DNA from: Shewanella olleyana
GTDB taxonomy: Bacteria; Pseudomonadota; Gammaproteobacteria; Enterobacterales; Shewanellaceae
Assembly (NCBI RefSeq): GCF_023283825.1
Contig: NZ_JAKILD010000004.1
Coordinates: forward strand, 1 to 64,000
Direction of reading: 5' to 3'
Length of the DNA: 64,000 nt
Position numbers and translations under genes: made by a program. The notes under the pieces are model-generated. The model was not told the origin of the DNA. It searched no databases and worked only from the letters and a program-made list of their open reading frames with translations. Positions 48,921 to 62,600 of this stretch are shown piece by piece. How positions within the stretch are numbered: position 1 is the stretch's first letter; every line of letters begins with the position of its first letter.

Positions 48921-50125
48921 AGCCACAATTTCGTCATTGGTTTTTGGCTGCACCGAAAGTGAAGCATTCTTCTAAAATGGATCCGTCTTTTAAAGTTAAG
49001 CAAGCAGTTAATCATCTATGGCTTGTGTTGTTAGCTCTTTTAACACTTTCAGCTTGCCAGCAGCCTGAATCAAGCTCCTCTCTGAGTATGGGCGGACTAC
49101 TAGGTGAGCCATCATCTCAAATGGATGACTATGATAGCGTCACTTCGGGCTACCAATTTTCTTTTCCTGATGATCACTTAAGCCATGATAACTTTCGCCA
49201 AGAGTGGTGGTATTTAACCGCCAATATGCAAACGCAGTCGGGCGAGAAACTGGGTATCCAATGGACTCAATTTAGAATTGCATTGGCTGCCGATAACGCT
49301 CAGAAAAATACTGAACACAATACAGATTGGGCAACATCTCAAATGTACATGTCCCATGCAGCCATAACCTCACAGAATCATCATCAAGCAGCAGAAAAAT
49401 GGTCTAGAGGCCATCCGAATCTTGCTGATGTTAGCGCTGAGCCATTCACTGTTAAGTTAGATGATTGGCAGTGGGTGAGCGAAACCACTGGACTTTTCCC
49501 TGCTAAATTATCAGTCGCTACCGACGAATTTAGTTACCAATTATCCTTAACGAGCGATGCTCCTATGCAGTTGCAGGGAGACGAAGGGTTTAGTATTAAA
49601 AGTGCTGATGCCGCAGTCGCATCTTATTATTACAGCCAGCCTTTTATTGAGTTAAGCGGCACTATTACAAGAAATGGAATACAGGAATCAGTAACAGGTA
49701 AAGCTTGGCTAGATAGAGAGTGGAGCTCGCAATTTCTCACGAAAGCCCAACAAGGCTGGGATTGGTTTTCAATTAGGTTAGATGATGACTCTGCATTAAT
49801 GGTGTTTCAGCTGCGCGGTGCTGATGAGAAAACGCCAGCGTTTTATAGCGCAAGAAGAATGTTTTCCGCTGGTTCTGGGCGAAATATTACCAGCGCACAA
49901 TCCCTTGATGATATTTCTATGACACCACTCAGTTGGCAACAAACTGATAATGGTAAATACCCTACTAGCTGGCAATTAGCGATCGCCAGTGAACAAATTG
50001 ATATCACTATTTCTGCATTAAACCCAAACAGCAATATGCCATTATCTATTCCTTATTGGGAAGGACCAATAAGCGTTATAGGTAGTCACAGCGGCGATGG
50101 ATATATGGAGTTAACAGGCTACTAG
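48917..50125 (+). CDS. AttH/CrtC-like lipocalin-fold lipoprotein
   Basis: A 402-residue protein with a long N-terminal region before the hydrophobic core LWLVLLALLTLSAC and a lipobox whose cysteine is near residue 47. The mature part has the AttH/CrtC-like (two-lipocalin-domain) signatures QEWWYLTANMQTQSGEKLGIQWTQFR near 93 (ends QEWWYLT and GIQWTQF are diagnostic), YMSHAAI near 140, GKAWLDREW near 258 and DWFSIRLDD near 275. The strong aggaggc before the first ATG supports the long signal region. It is probably anchored in a membrane facing the periplasm and works with the preceding transporter. Confidence 0.88.
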   Translation: MKPQFRHWFLAAPKVKHSSKMDPSFKVKQAVNHLWLVLLALLTLSACQQPESSSSLSMGGLLGEPSSQMDDYDSVTSGYQFSFPDDHLSHDNFRQEWWYLTANMQTQSGEKLGIQWTQFRIALAADNAQKNTEHNTDWATSQMYMSHAAITSQNHHQAAEKWSRGHPNLADVSAEPFTVKLDDWQWVSETTGLFPAKLSVATDEFSYQLSLTSDAPMQLQGDEGFSIKSADAAVASYYYSQPFIELSGTITRNGIQESVTGKAWLDREWSSQFLTKAQQGWDWFSIRLDDDSALMVFQLRGADEKTPAFYSARRMFSAGSGRNITSAQSLDDISMTPLSWQQTDNGKYPTSWQLAIASEQIDITISALNPNSNMPLSIPYWEGPISVIGSHSGDGYMELTGY

Positions 50126-50554
50126 GAATAACGACTCACTATGTAATAACGCTTGTTGATTATATTTCTACAATTAATTGGTGCCAGCAGATAAATAGCG
50201 AACCAGTGATTATATTTAAACCAATTGCTGCGCAAAATAAAAACAATTAAAAAATTGGTTTTTATCCTCTAATTTTACCTACATTTCTATCATCTTCGCC
50301 TAGAATCAATGTATCGATTAAATTAACACCAGCTAAATAAGTGACTGACTAACTTCTAAAATGTGTCGTGGATCACATCATAAAATGTGATCTACGACAA
50401 TAAACTCTCAGTATACTCATTGCGAGGTATACCCACGAAAAATGTGAGGTTTAAACTCGATTACATAGAGATGAAGAAAGCCATTATTTGGCATAAAAAA
50501 CGATGATTAGCCTATTTAAGGCTAACAACTAACAGCAAAGAGTGAGGAAACACC
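50126..50554. other. Intergenic region upstream of napA
   Basis: About 430 AT-rich bases. I searched it for napD, napE or napF and found only very short frames (for example an 11-codon frame starting at 50471). It contains a CRP-like site inside a near-perfect inverted repeat at 50364-50399. Confidence 0.5.
50362..50399 (+). promoter_or_regulatory. CRP-like site and inverted repeat upstream of napA
   Basis: tgtgtcgtggatcaca (50362-50377) matches the CRP consensus TGTGA-N6-TCACA at nine of ten positions. It is part of a larger inverted repeat: tgtcgtggatcacat and atgtgatctacgaca (14 of 15 paired) with six bases between. It lies about 180 bases before the napA start. Anaerobic respiration in Shewanella is known to depend on CRP, which fits. 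Confidence 0.6.
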
Positions 50555-53038
50555 ATGAGCATAAGCCGTCGCGAGTTTCTAAAAGCCAATGCCGCTACTG
50601 CAGCCGCGTCGGCTGTTGGGCTTGCCTTACCAATCAAAATGGTTCAAGCAGAAGAGAAGTCTGCAGAAATTAAATGGGACAAAGCCCCATGCCGTTTCTG
50701 TGGTGTAGGTTGTAGCGTTTTAGTCGGAACAAAAGGCGGTAAAGTTGTTGCGACTCAAGGTGATCCTGAAAGTCCAGTTAACAAAGGTCTTAACTGTGTT
50801 AAAGGCTACTTCCTGTCTAAAATCATGTACGGTAAAGACCGTCTAACTTCGCCATTATTAAGAATGAAAGATGGCAAGTATGACAAAGAAGGTGACTTCA
50901 CTCCTGTTAGTTGGGATGTTGCTCTAGACACTATGGCTGATAAGTGGAAAGAAAGCATTGCTAAAAAAGGACCGACTTCTGTAGGTATGTTTGGCTCTGG
51001 TCAATGGACTATTTGGGAAGGTTACGCAGCATCTAAATTGCATAAAGCAGGTTTCCTCACCAATAACATCGACCCTAACGCTCGTCATTGTATGGCATCT
51101 GCGGTGGGTGGTTTCATGCGTACCTTTGGTATTGATGAGCCAATGGGTAGCTATGATGACTTTGAAGCTGCAGATCACTTCGTGCTTTGGGGCGCGAACA
51201 TGGCAGAAATGCATCCGATTCTATGGTCACGCTTAACTGACCGTCGCTTAAGCCACGAAGGCAGCAAGGTTCACGTTTTATCGACGTTTGAAAACCGCAG
51301 TTTCGAGCTTGCTGACAACGCAATGGTATTTAAGCCGCAATCTGACTTAGTTATCTTGAACTACATTGCTAACTACATCATTCAAAACGATGCAGTTAAC
51401 AAAGACTTCGTTAGCAAGCATACTAACTTTGCTGAAGGTGTCACTGATATCGGTTACGGTCTTCGCCCTGAGCATCCGCTTGAACAGAAAGCAAAGAACC
51501 CAGGTAATGGTGGTGCTAAACCAATCAGTTTCGAAGAATACGCCAAATTCGTCAGTACTTATACTGTTGAATACGCATCTGAAATGAGTGGTGTGCCAGT
51601 TGAGAACCTTGAAGAAATGGCTAAAGCGTATGCTGATCCTAACATCAAGATCATGAGCTTATGGACCATGGGGATTAACCAACATACTCGTGGTGTTTGG
51701 GCAAACAACATGCTTTATAACATTCACTTGTTAACTGGCAAAATTGCGACTCCTGGTAACAGCCCATTCTCGTTAACGGGTCAGCCGTCAGCGTGTGGTA
51801 CAGCTCGTGAAGTGGGTACATTCGCTCACCGTCTACCAGCAGATATGGTCGTTGCTAATCCTAAGCATCGTGCGATGACTGAAGATTTATGGCAATTACC
51901 TGAAGGCACTATCCCGCCAAAACCAGGTTACCATGCTGTTATTCAAAGCCGTATGCTTAAAGATGGCAAACTAAACTGTTACTGGACTATGTGTACCAAT
52001 AACATGCAAGCCGGTCCAAACATTAACGATGAAATTTACCCTGGTTTCCGTAACCCAGAAAACTTCATTGTGGTATCAGATCCATACCCAACAGTAACCG
52101 CAACAGCTGCTGACTTGATTCTTCCTACTGCGATGTGGGTTGAGAAAGAAGGTGCATACGGTAACGCAGAACGTCGTACGCATATGTGGCATCAGCAAGT
52201 TAAAGCACCTGAAGGCGCTAAGTCTGACTTATGGCAGCTTGTTGAGTTTTCGAAGCGCTTTAAAGTTTCAGAAGTATGGCCTGCAGAGTTAATTGCTAAA
52301 AAGCCTGAATACGCTGAAAAAACCTTATATGACATCTTGTTTGCAAACGGTGTTGTGGATAAATTCCCTACTTCTGAATGTAAAGGTGACTACAATGACG
52401 AGAACGATGCATTCGGATTCTACCTGCAAAAAGGTCTATTCGAAGAATATGCGCAGTTTGGTCGTGGCCATGGTCACGATTTAGATGCATTTGAAAACTA
52501 CCATGAAAACCGCGGTAAGCGTTGGCCTGTAGTAAACGGCAAAGAAACTGTTCGCCGCTTCGTTGAAGGTAGCGACCCATATGTAAAAGCTGGTGAAGGC
52601 TTCAACTTCTACGGCAAGCCTGATGGACGCGCTGTGATTTTTGCATTGCCATTTGAGCCAGCAGCAGAAGAGCCAAATGAAGAGTTTGACCTATGGATGT
52701 CAACAGGTCGCGTACTTGAGCATTGGCATACAGCAAGTATGACAGCGCGAGTACCAGAACTGCATAAGTCTTACCCTGATGCACAAGTATTCATGCACCC
52801 TAAAGATGCGACGAGTCGTGGTCTTAAAAATGGTGATGAAGTGAAAGTGATTTCTCCGCGCGGTGAAGTTAAAACGCGTGTTGAAACCAAAGGCCGTAAC
52901 AAGCCACCTGTCGGTGTGGTATTTATGCCATTCTTTGATGCTAGACAGTTGGTAAACAAACTATTACTTGATGCAACGGATCCGTTATCGAAAGAAACGG
53001 ACTTCAAGAAGTGTCCAGTGAAGATTGTTAAAGCCTAA
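50555..53038 (+). CDS. napA: Periplasmic nitrate reductase catalytic subunit
   Basis: An 827-residue molybdoenzyme that reduces nitrate to nitrite in the periplasm. Twin-arginine signal [19 protein letters not shown], cut near 32. The [4Fe-4S] cysteines are in [13 protein letters not shown] near 47-59 and NKGLNCVKG near 83. The molybdenum cysteine lies in [13 protein letters not shown] near 177. The mature protein follows the bis-MGD oxidoreductase fold to the C-terminal dinucleotide-binding domain ([16 protein letters not shown] near 708). Length is typical. gtgagga precedes the ATG. napB follows after 106 bases; napD, napC and napGH are absent around it. Confidence 0.98.
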   Translation: MSISRREFLKANAATAAASAVGLALPIKMVQAEEKSAEIKWDKAPCRFCGVGCSVLVGTKGGKVVATQGDPESPVNKGLNCVKGYFLSKIMYGKDRLTSPLLRMKDGKYDKEGDFTPVSWDVALDTMADKWKESIAKKGPTSVGMFGSGQWTIWEGYAASKLHKAGFLTNNIDPNARHCMASAVGGFMRTFGIDEPMGSYDDFEAADHFVLWGANMAEMHPILWSRLTDRRLSHEGSKVHVLSTFENRSFELADNAMVFKPQSDLVILNYIANYIIQNDAVNKDFVSKHTNFAEGVTDIGYGLRPEHPLEQKAKNPGNGGAKPISFEEYAKFVSTYTVEYASEMSGVPVENLEEMAKAYADPNIKIMSLWTMGINQHTRGVWANNMLYNIHLLTGKIATPGNSPFSLTGQPSACGTAREVGTFAHRLPADMVVANPKHRAMTEDLWQLPEGTIPPKPGYHAVIQSRMLKDGKLNCYWTMCTNNMQAGPNINDEIYPGFRNPENFIVVSDPYPTVTATAADLILPTAMWVEKEGAYGNAERRTHMWHQQVKAPEGAKSDLWQLVEFSKRFKVSEVWPAELIAKKPEYAEKTLYDILFANGVVDKFPTSECKGDYNDENDAFGFYLQKGLFEEYAQFGRGHGHDLDAFENYHENRGKRWPVVNGKETVRRFVEGSDPYVKAGEGFNFYGKPDGRAVIFALPFEPAAEEPNEEFDLWMSTGRVLEHWHTASMTARVPELHKSYPDAQVFMHPKDATSRGLKNGDEVKVISPRGEVKTRVETKGRNKPPVGVVFMPFFDARQLVNKLLLDATDPLSKETDFKKCPVKIVKA

Positions 53039-53050
53039 TTTGACTGAAAT

Positions 53051-53081
53051 GTGATGCCTTATCAAAAGAAAAAGGCATCAC
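53051..53081 (+). other. Stem-loop between napA and napB
   Basis: A 10-bp perfect stem gtgatgcctt / aaggcatcac with an 11-base loop, 12 bases after the napA stop. No T-run follows, so it may stabilise or process the napAB mRNA more than end it. Confidence 0.65.
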
Positions 53082-53144
53082 TAAATCACTAATTTTCTCT
53101 ATCCATTTATAAACAGAAATAGTGGATATGACGGAGTGTAAACC

Positions 53145-53570
53145 ATGAAGAAAATACTCAGCCTTGCTGCGATAGTGCTCAGTCTTAGCGCATGCTCAGG
53201 TCAACAAACACCAGAAAAAGCAGCTCCAGTAACTGTTAAATCACTCGCTGGCGATGTGGCGATTACCGCTACAATGCCTGCAGATGCTAAAGCGACTTAC
53301 CCAAGCCGCGGCACATCATTAGAAAGAACATTTGTGCACATGCCACCACTCATTCCGCACAAAGACTCTTACAGTATTACCATGAAGAAAAATGGTTGCT
53401 TAACCTGTCACAGCACTGAAAAAGCGGCACGTATGAAAGCGACACCGATTGATAAGTCTCACGTAGACGCTAACGGTGAGTTTGACGATAAGTACTACTT
53501 CTGTGTGCAGTGTCACGTTGCCCAAGCTGACAACAAAGAAGCAATTGTCGGTAATACTCACACTAACTAA
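53145..53570 (+). CDS. napB: Dihaem cytochrome subunit of periplasmic nitrate reductase
   Basis: A 141-residue c-type cytochrome that passes electrons to NapA. Two haem sites CLTCH (near 85) and CVQCH (near 122) and the axial-histidine segment HMPPLIPHKDSY near 63 are those of NapB. The N-terminus MKKILSLAAIVLSLSAC ends in a lipobox-like LSAC at Cys17, unlike the plain cleavable signal of E. coli NapB, so a membrane-anchored lipoprotein is possible. ggagt precedes the ATG. Confidence 0.95.
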   Translation: MKKILSLAAIVLSLSACSGQQTPEKAAPVTVKSLAGDVAITATMPADAKATYPSRGTSLERTFVHMPPLIPHKDSYSITMKKNGCLTCHSTEKAARMKATPIDKSHVDANGEFDDKYYFCVQCHVAQADNKEAIVGNTHTN

Positions 53571-53599
53571 GCTTTATTGAATTTCTTTTTTTAGAAATT

Positions 53600-53638
53600 A
53601 AAATGCCACCGTCCTAGGACAGTGGCATTTTTTTTTAC
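53600..53638 (+). terminator. Terminator after napB
   Basis: Stem aaatgccac / gtggcattt (53601-53609 and 53622-53630) with a self-complementary interior gtcctaggac and a long T-run. 31 bases past the napB stop. Confidence 0.94.
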
Positions 53639-53646
53639 GTGTTCAT

Positions 53647-54114
53647 TCAGCCAAGTAACTTACGCATCACAAAATTATTAATTTTCTGCCCTCTTACCGG
53701 CACAGTTTGAGCTTGCTCTTCCACAAAGCCATAATGACTAAAAAAGGGTTTTGCCGTGATACTGACTTCAGCATATAGACTCGTTAGATTCAAAACTACA
53801 GCTTTATTAAGGATGGCTTGCATTAATGCTTTTCCTACACCTTGCCTCTGAAAGTCAGCACTGCAATAGAAATGATCAATATAACCATCATCTTGAACAT
53901 CCGCAAACCCAGCAATGACATGATCAACCTCAGCCACAAATGGCTCAATTTTTGTCACTCGTCCTATCCATGCCGATTCATTGTATTCATACGGCGCCCA
54001 TGCGGTAACTTCTGCTAACGAATAGTCATTACGGTTCACCTGATGGATAGTTCGCTGTTTAAGCTCCCACAATGGTTTTATATCTTCGGTGTTAAACCTT
54101 CTGATGTTAATCAT
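53647..54114 (-). CDS. GNAT family N-acetyltransferase
   Basis: A 155-residue GNAT. The acetyl-CoA signature is FYCSADFQRQGVGKALMQAI near 82-101, followed by LYAEVSITAKPFFSHYGF near 112 and the C-terminal RGQKINNFVMRKLL. The pattern is close to the group of small GNATs with a predicted role in modifying small molecules or protein termini; the substrate is unknown. Convergent with napB. Confidence 0.88.
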   Translation of the reverse strand: MINIRRFNTEDIKPLWELKQRTIHQVNRNDYSLAEVTAWAPYEYNESAWIGRVTKIEPFVAEVDHVIAGFADVQDDGYIDHFYCSADFQRQGVGKALMQAILNKAVVLNLTSLYAEVSITAKPFFSHYGFVEEQAQTVPVRGQKINNFVMRKLLG

Positions 54115-56973
<2,859 letters not shown>

Positions 56974-57010
56974 AGAACTGTGAATACGGGTTAATCATCA
57001 TGTAAGCTAA

Positions 57011-57050
57011 AAATAGCTATGAATACCTTTGGTGCTCATAGCTTTTTATT
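57011..57050 (+). terminator. Terminator after katG
   Basis: Stem agctatga / tcatagct (57015-57022 and 57036-57043) with an inner acc-ttt-ggt pairing, followed by tttttattt. It lies beyond the tandem repeat. Confidence 0.75.
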
Positions 57051-57090
57051 TATTCAAAAATCAACCACACCTTCTGACTAAATAACCATA

Positions 57091-57120
57091 AAAAAACCGC
57101 TGCAAAGGCAGCGGTTTTTT
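57091..57120. terminator. Terminator after the EF-G gene
   Basis: Stem aaaaaaccgctgc / gcagcggtttttt with loop aaag. Ts on both strands; 20 bases after the EF-G stop on the minus strand. Confidence 0.95.
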
Positions 57121-57141
57121 ATTAAAGGGTTTAGTTAAGAA

Positions 57142-59226
57142 TTACTTCTTAGCTTCACGCTCTTTAACTTCAGCAATTACTTTTTCAGCAACACTGTTTG
57201 GACATGGTGCGTAGTGAGCGAATTCCATAGAGAATTGGCCACGACCCGATGTCATAGTACGTAGTGAACCGATGTAACCGAACATTTCTGATAACGGTAC
57301 GTCAGCTTTAATACGAACACCAGTAACACCAGCCATTTGGTCTTTGATCATACCACGACGACGGTTAAGGTCACCAATTACGTCACCTACGTTGTCTTCT
57401 GGGCTGAATACGTCAACGTTCATGATAGGCTCAAGAAGTTGTGCACCGGCTTTAGGCATAGACTGACGGAATGCGCCTTTAGCAGCGATTTCGAACGCGA
57501 TAGCTGACGAATCAACTGCGTGGAAAGCACCATCAGTAAGTTCTAGTTCAACGTCTAACACAGGGAAACCAGCAACAGTACCGGTGTTCATCATGCTAGC
57601 GAAACCTTTCTCAACTGCAGGCCAGAATTCTTTAGGTACGTTACCACCAACAACTGAAGAGCTGAAAGTGAAACCAGAGTTTTGCTCACCTGGCTTGATG
57701 ATGTAGTCAATCTTACCAAACTGACCAGAACCACCAGACTGTTTCTTATGCGTGTAGCTATCTTCAGTAACTTTAGTGATAGTTTCACGGTAAGCTACTT
57801 GAGGCTCACCAACAATTAAGTCTACACCGTAAGTACGCTTAAGGATGTCTACTTTAATGTCTAAGTGAAGCTCACCCATACCTTTAAGGATGGTTTCGCC
57901 TGAATCTTCGTCAGTTTCTACGCGGAAAGATGGATCTTCTGCAATCATTTTACCGATAGCGATACCCATTTTCTCTGAACCACCTTTATCTTTAGGTGCT
58001 ACAGCGATAGAGATAACTGGCTCTGGGAATACCATTGCTTCAAGAGTACAAGGATGTTTAACATCACATAAAGTGTGACCAGTTTGAACATTCTTCATAC
58101 CAACGATAGCGATAATGTCACCAGCTTGAGCTGAATCTAATTCGTTACGCTCATCAGCTTGCATCTCAACCATACGACCAACACGCTCAGTTTTACCTGT
58201 AGCAGAGTTAAGGATGGTGTCACCTTTCTTGATCTTACCTGAGTAGATACGTACGAAAGTTAGTGCACCAAAGCGGTCATCCATGATTTTGAATGCTAAA
58301 GCTTTGAATGGCTCATCAACTGAAACTAAAGCGTGCTCGCCTGTTTCGTTACCTTCTTCATCAGTAAGAGGCTGAGGATCAACTTCAACTGGATCAGGTA
58401 GGTAGTCAACAACAGCATCAAGAAGAAGCTGCATACCTTTGTTCTTAAACGCAGAACCACAGTATGTAGGGAAGAAGTCCATTGTACGAGTACCCTTACG
58501 GATACAACGCTTAATGTCTTCCATAGATGGCTCTTCGCCTTCCATGTAAGCTTCCATTAGATCGTCGTCTTGCTCAACAGCAGTTTCGATTAGCATTTCA
58601 CGGTATTCTTCTACCATGTCAACCATATCAGCTGGAACGTCTTCGATCTTGTAGTTTTCTGCTTGTCCAGTTTCATCCCATACCCATGCTTTACGAGTAA
58701 GTAGATCAACTACACCAGAGAATTCGTCTTCGATACCAATCGGTAAAACCATAACCAATGGGTTAGCAGCTAGAACGTCTTGAGTTTGCTTAACAACGCG
58801 TAAGAAATCAGCACCCATACGGTCTAATTTGTTTACGAAGATGATACGAGCAACTTCTGATTCGTTAGCATAACGCCAGTTAGTTTCTGACTGAGGCTCA
58901 ACACCACCAGAACCACAGAATACACCTACACCGCCATCAAGAACTTTAAGCGAACGATATACTTCAACAGTGAAGTCAACGTGGCCTGGAGTGTCGATAA
59001 CGTTAAAACGGTGGTCATTCCAGAAACAGCTTACTGCTGCCGACTGAATAGTAATACCGCGCTCAGCTTCCTGTTCCATGAAGTCAGTAGTAGATTCACC
59101 ATCATGTACTTCACCGATCTTGTGGATCTTACCGGTTAGCTTAAGGATACGCTCGGTGGTCGTGGTTTTACCCGCGTCAACGTGAGCGAAGATACCAATG
59201 TTTCTGTATTTGGATAATTCGGTCAT
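57142..59226 (-). CDS. fusA: Elongation factor G (second copy type)
   Basis: A 694-residue translational GTPase. GTP motifs: [15 protein letters not shown] near 14, switch [18 protein letters not shown] near 77 and [10 protein letters not shown] near 131. Domains II-V follow; domain IV has the [16 protein letters not shown] segment near 490, and the C-terminus has [20 protein letters not shown]. It moves tRNA and mRNA after peptide transfer. It is not in a str operon (no rpsL, rpsG or tuf adjacent), so it is most likely the second EF-G of Shewanella (FusB/FusA2 in some annotations). Confidence 0.95.
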   Translation of the reverse strand: MTELSKYRNIGIFAHVDAGKTTTTERILKLTGKIHKIGEVHDGESTTDFMEQEAERGITIQSAAVSCFWNDHRFNVIDTPGHVDFTVEVYRSLKVLDGGVGVFCGSGGVEPQSETNWRYANESEVARIIFVNKLDRMGADFLRVVKQTQDVLAANPLVMVLPIGIEDEFSGVVDLLTRKAWVWDETGQAENYKIEDVPADMVDMVEEYREMLIETAVEQDDDLMEAYMEGEEPSMEDIKRCIRKGTRTMDFFPTYCGSAFKNKGMQLLLDAVVDYLPDPVEVDPQPLTDEEGNETGEHALVSVDEPFKALAFKIMDDRFGALTFVRIYSGKIKKGDTILNSATGKTERVGRMVEMQADERNELDSAQAGDIIAIVGMKNVQTGHTLCDVKHPCTLEAMVFPEPVISIAVAPKDKGGSEKMGIAIGKMIAEDPSFRVETDEDSGETILKGMGELHLDIKVDILKRTYGVDLIVGEPQVAYRETITKVTEDSYTHKKQSGGSGQFGKIDYIIKPGEQNSGFTFSSSVVGGNVPKEFWPAVEKGFASMMNTGTVAGFPVLDVELELTDGAFHAVDSSAIAFEIAAKGAFRQSMPKAGAQLLEPIMNVDVFSPEDNVGDVIGDLNRRRGMIKDQMAGVTGVRIKADVPLSEMFGYIGSLRTMTSGRGQFSMEFAHYAPCPNSVAEKVIAEVKEREAKK

Positions 59227-59679
59227 GATTCAACTTTAATGATTAGTTAAGAGGTAAACGGAGTATGAAAAAAGCTTAACACACCGCACATCTGGTTATT
59301 TAAGGCGCATATTGTAAGTGGGAACCTTCAAATGCGCAAATAGGACTTGCAAAATTTATCACATTTTGCAAAAAAAAATTGCCTTTAATTTCATTATTCC
59401 TAAATAAAACAATAAAATAAAAGTTATTGTTTATTTTTCAAACAACTTAGTTTTTCAGACCCAAATCGTGTATTTTTTATGACGAATAGGCTGAGTAAGA
59501 CATTTTTTCTGCAATCGGCAACAAAAAAGCGAATTTGTATCAATTCATTCAATTTGAATTACGTTAATTTGTGACGAGTTCAATCTTGCATAGCGATAAA
59601 AAATCCCCAGTTTTTCAACTGAGGATTTATTCAAGCAATTTAGTTAGCATAATAGCCTTGCTATCACGCTAATTGATTA
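59227..59679. other. Intergenic region between EF-G and carboxylase genes
   Basis: About 450 AT-rich bases. It holds the carboxylase terminator (59595-59628) and, next to EF-G, presumably the fusA promoter. Nothing else was recognised. Confidence 0.5.
59595..59628 (-). terminator. Terminator after the carboxylase gene
   Basis: Stem aaatccccagtt / aactgaggattt (59601-59612 and 59617-59628, one C/A-type mismatch on this strand that is G-U on the other), loop tttc. On the minus strand it leads into a T-run. It is 50 bases past the stop codon. Confidence 0.85.
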
Positions 59680-62600
59680 TTACTCACCATCAATAGGTAA
59701 AATAACAAACAGTAAATCGCCTTGAGAAACCTGTTGGCCATTACCATTCAGAATACGTTCAATACGGTATTTCTGATTTTCAGGGTAAAGCACAGCGTTT
59801 TGACGGTTAAATCCAGCTAGAGTTACTTGCGAGAACATCTTCATCGCTTCTGTAAGCGCTAAATTCTGATCCACAGTAACAATGTCACCTTCTTTAACGA
59901 AGTCTGGCTCACCTGGGGCTGGTGAGGTATAGAAGATACCAGCACCTTGTGCCAATACTTTAAGCTCATTACTTTCAGCAACACGCAGTGATTCAGTGTC
60001 TAAACCTACTGTTTCAGCTGCGGCTTCCATTTCAGCAACAAGCGCAGGCACGTCTAACTCAGCCATTAAGCGTGGTAAGTAGTTAGTATCGTAAACGCCT
60101 TCATTGAACGTCGCATCCTTGAGGATAAGCTTCAATAATGGAATGTTAGTTGCGATACCTTTAATCACTACGTTATCAAGGTAAGCTGACATCTTAGTCA
60201 CAACATCTTCACGTGATTCACCGCGAATAATGATTTGTGCAATCAAGCTATCGTAGTAAGGCGATACTTCTTTACCAGTCTCGGCAATAGAGATGATTTC
60301 AATACCTTCACCTTCTGGCATGATGCACTCAGTGATCATTCCAGGGTTTGGTAATAACTGAAGAATACCGTCACTATCAAGTGCCGCTTTTTCAGCAGTC
60401 ACACGAACTTCCATCGCGTAACCTTGATCAACTGGCTCTAGGTCTTCAATTGAACGACCAGCAGCAATATCAAACTGCGCGCTAACAATATCAATACCTG
60501 AAGTTGCTTCAGTAACTGGATGCTCTACTTGAAGACGAGTATTCATTTCCATGAAGTAGACTTCATTTGCATCGAGGTTGTAAATAAATTCAACCGTACC
60601 AGCACCCATGTAGTCAGTCGCATCACCTAAGGCACGAGTATATTCAAGTACACGTTGCTTAAGCTCTTCAGGCAACATAGTAGAACCAGACTCTTCAATC
60701 ACTTTCTGATTGTTACGTTGCACTGAACAGTCACGAATACCCAATACTTTGGTGTTACCAAATTTATCACGTAGTAACTGTACTTCGATGTGACGTAGAG
60801 ATGTTACATACTTCTCTAAGTATAAATCGCCATTACCAAATGCTGCAGCCGCTTCAGTAGATGTTTTTTGGAATAAACCAATCATATCTTCTGGCTTAGT
60901 CACAACTTGAATACCTTTACCGCCACCACCTTGTACCGCTTTAAGCAATACTGGGTAACCAATTTCAAGTGCAACATTCACCGCTTGTTCGGCGTTAGTC
61001 AAAATACCATGTGAACCTGGCACAACCGGTACATTTTGATCTTGTGAAGTCTTAATCGCGTTCGACTTGTTACCCATAGTCGTCATTGAATGCACGCTTG
61101 GGCCGACAAAGTTAACGCCATTGTTAACACATAATGCTGCAAACTGTGGGCTTTCAGATAAGAAACCAATACCTGGGTGAAGCGCATCAACGTTTTCGTA
61201 ATCAGCAACTTTCAGTACAGAGTATGCATTCAAGTAACTTTCATCTGATGTATTACCACCAATACAAACAAGCTTATCGTTCACCTTAAGCATGTCTGCA
61301 GGTACAGAAGTCATATCAGGATCAGATGCCACTAACACAACGTTAATCTTGTTATCGTGAGCCTTACGGATCAACTTAACTGCCGTACAACCACGAGCAT
61401 GCACTAACACTTTATCGATAGGCTTCATAAGCTCGCGAGGATCGTCCTGAACAATCTTCTCTTCTATCGCTTTAACTTCAGGCACTAGGCTTGATAATGC
61501 TTTAGCAATAATCTCATTAGCATGCAGCGTTGGTAGCGGCATTAATGGATCAATACTTGATAAATGACTATCTAATGTATCGCTGAACGGGTTGTGTACT
61601 AAGCCTGTCATTGCACCAGGAACTTTCGACAAGTAGTTCGATAGCGTCGCAGTTGATGGTAAGTATGCAGGAACAACCATTTGACCAGCAAACGGCATGT
61701 TAGTCCCAGATAGGTAGTAAGTTTGCACTAATGGATGCGTCACGAAGCTTGCTTGTGCGCCACCAGTACAGTCACCAAAACCAAACATCAATACAGGTAA
61801 TTCGTTATCACGGACAAAACGCGTAATACGGTCGTTTACCACAGCCATTGAGAATAGTGCTGCAGCACCTTCTTTGGTTTGCATACCACCAGAACTGATG
61901 AAACATACCACTGGTAATTTACGTTTAGCACATTCAATCAATAGCGCACTGAATTTTTCAGCACTTGCCATATCGAACGCACCTGCTTGGAAAGCGATGT
62001 TAGATACGGCAACACCAACGCGATGCTTACTGTCACCATGTTCAAAATCAGCAACACCAGTAATCAAACCACAAGGGCGAATACCTTTATCTAATGCATC
62101 TTCAATTGATAAACGGAAACCAGGGAAGTTAAGTAAGTTAGCTGACATTTTGTCGCCATTTAACTCTTCAAATTCGCTGAAGAACTTACCAATCACATTC
62201 TCCCAACCCATTTTTCCTTGGCGTTTTTCGTCGCGAAGTACTTTTTGGATAAGCAAATCTTGGTAACCCATGGTTAAACGGTTCCAGAAATCTTTACGAC
62301 GACCAATACGTACAGGGTTAATTGCACCTGTGTATTTGCTTTGGTCTTCTTCACTGTCGAAGTATTCAGGCAATAAACGCTCAAAGAAGTAGGTCAAGAT
62401 AACGAATAAGCTGTCATTCAGTTGCGGGTTACCTACACTCTTCCATTGCTCTACACGTGTTAGCAATTCAGCACGGTTAGACTGGTCCATGAAGAACTTA
62501 AGCCATTTGTAGAACTTGTTCTTATCGTTAGCATCATCATTTTTCGATAAAGCGATGTCGATAGACGTATGAAGTAACTTGTCTACTGACTCACGAGACA

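Noticed and set aside
50471..50506. Short frame upstream of napA as a candidate napE or leader peptide
   Set aside because: Only 11 codons, with no hydrophobic helix or nitrate-linked feature; not enough to call a gene.
61874..62266. 130-codon open frame antisense to the carboxylase
   Set aside because: It is opposite the conserved CT beta region and has no recognisable product.
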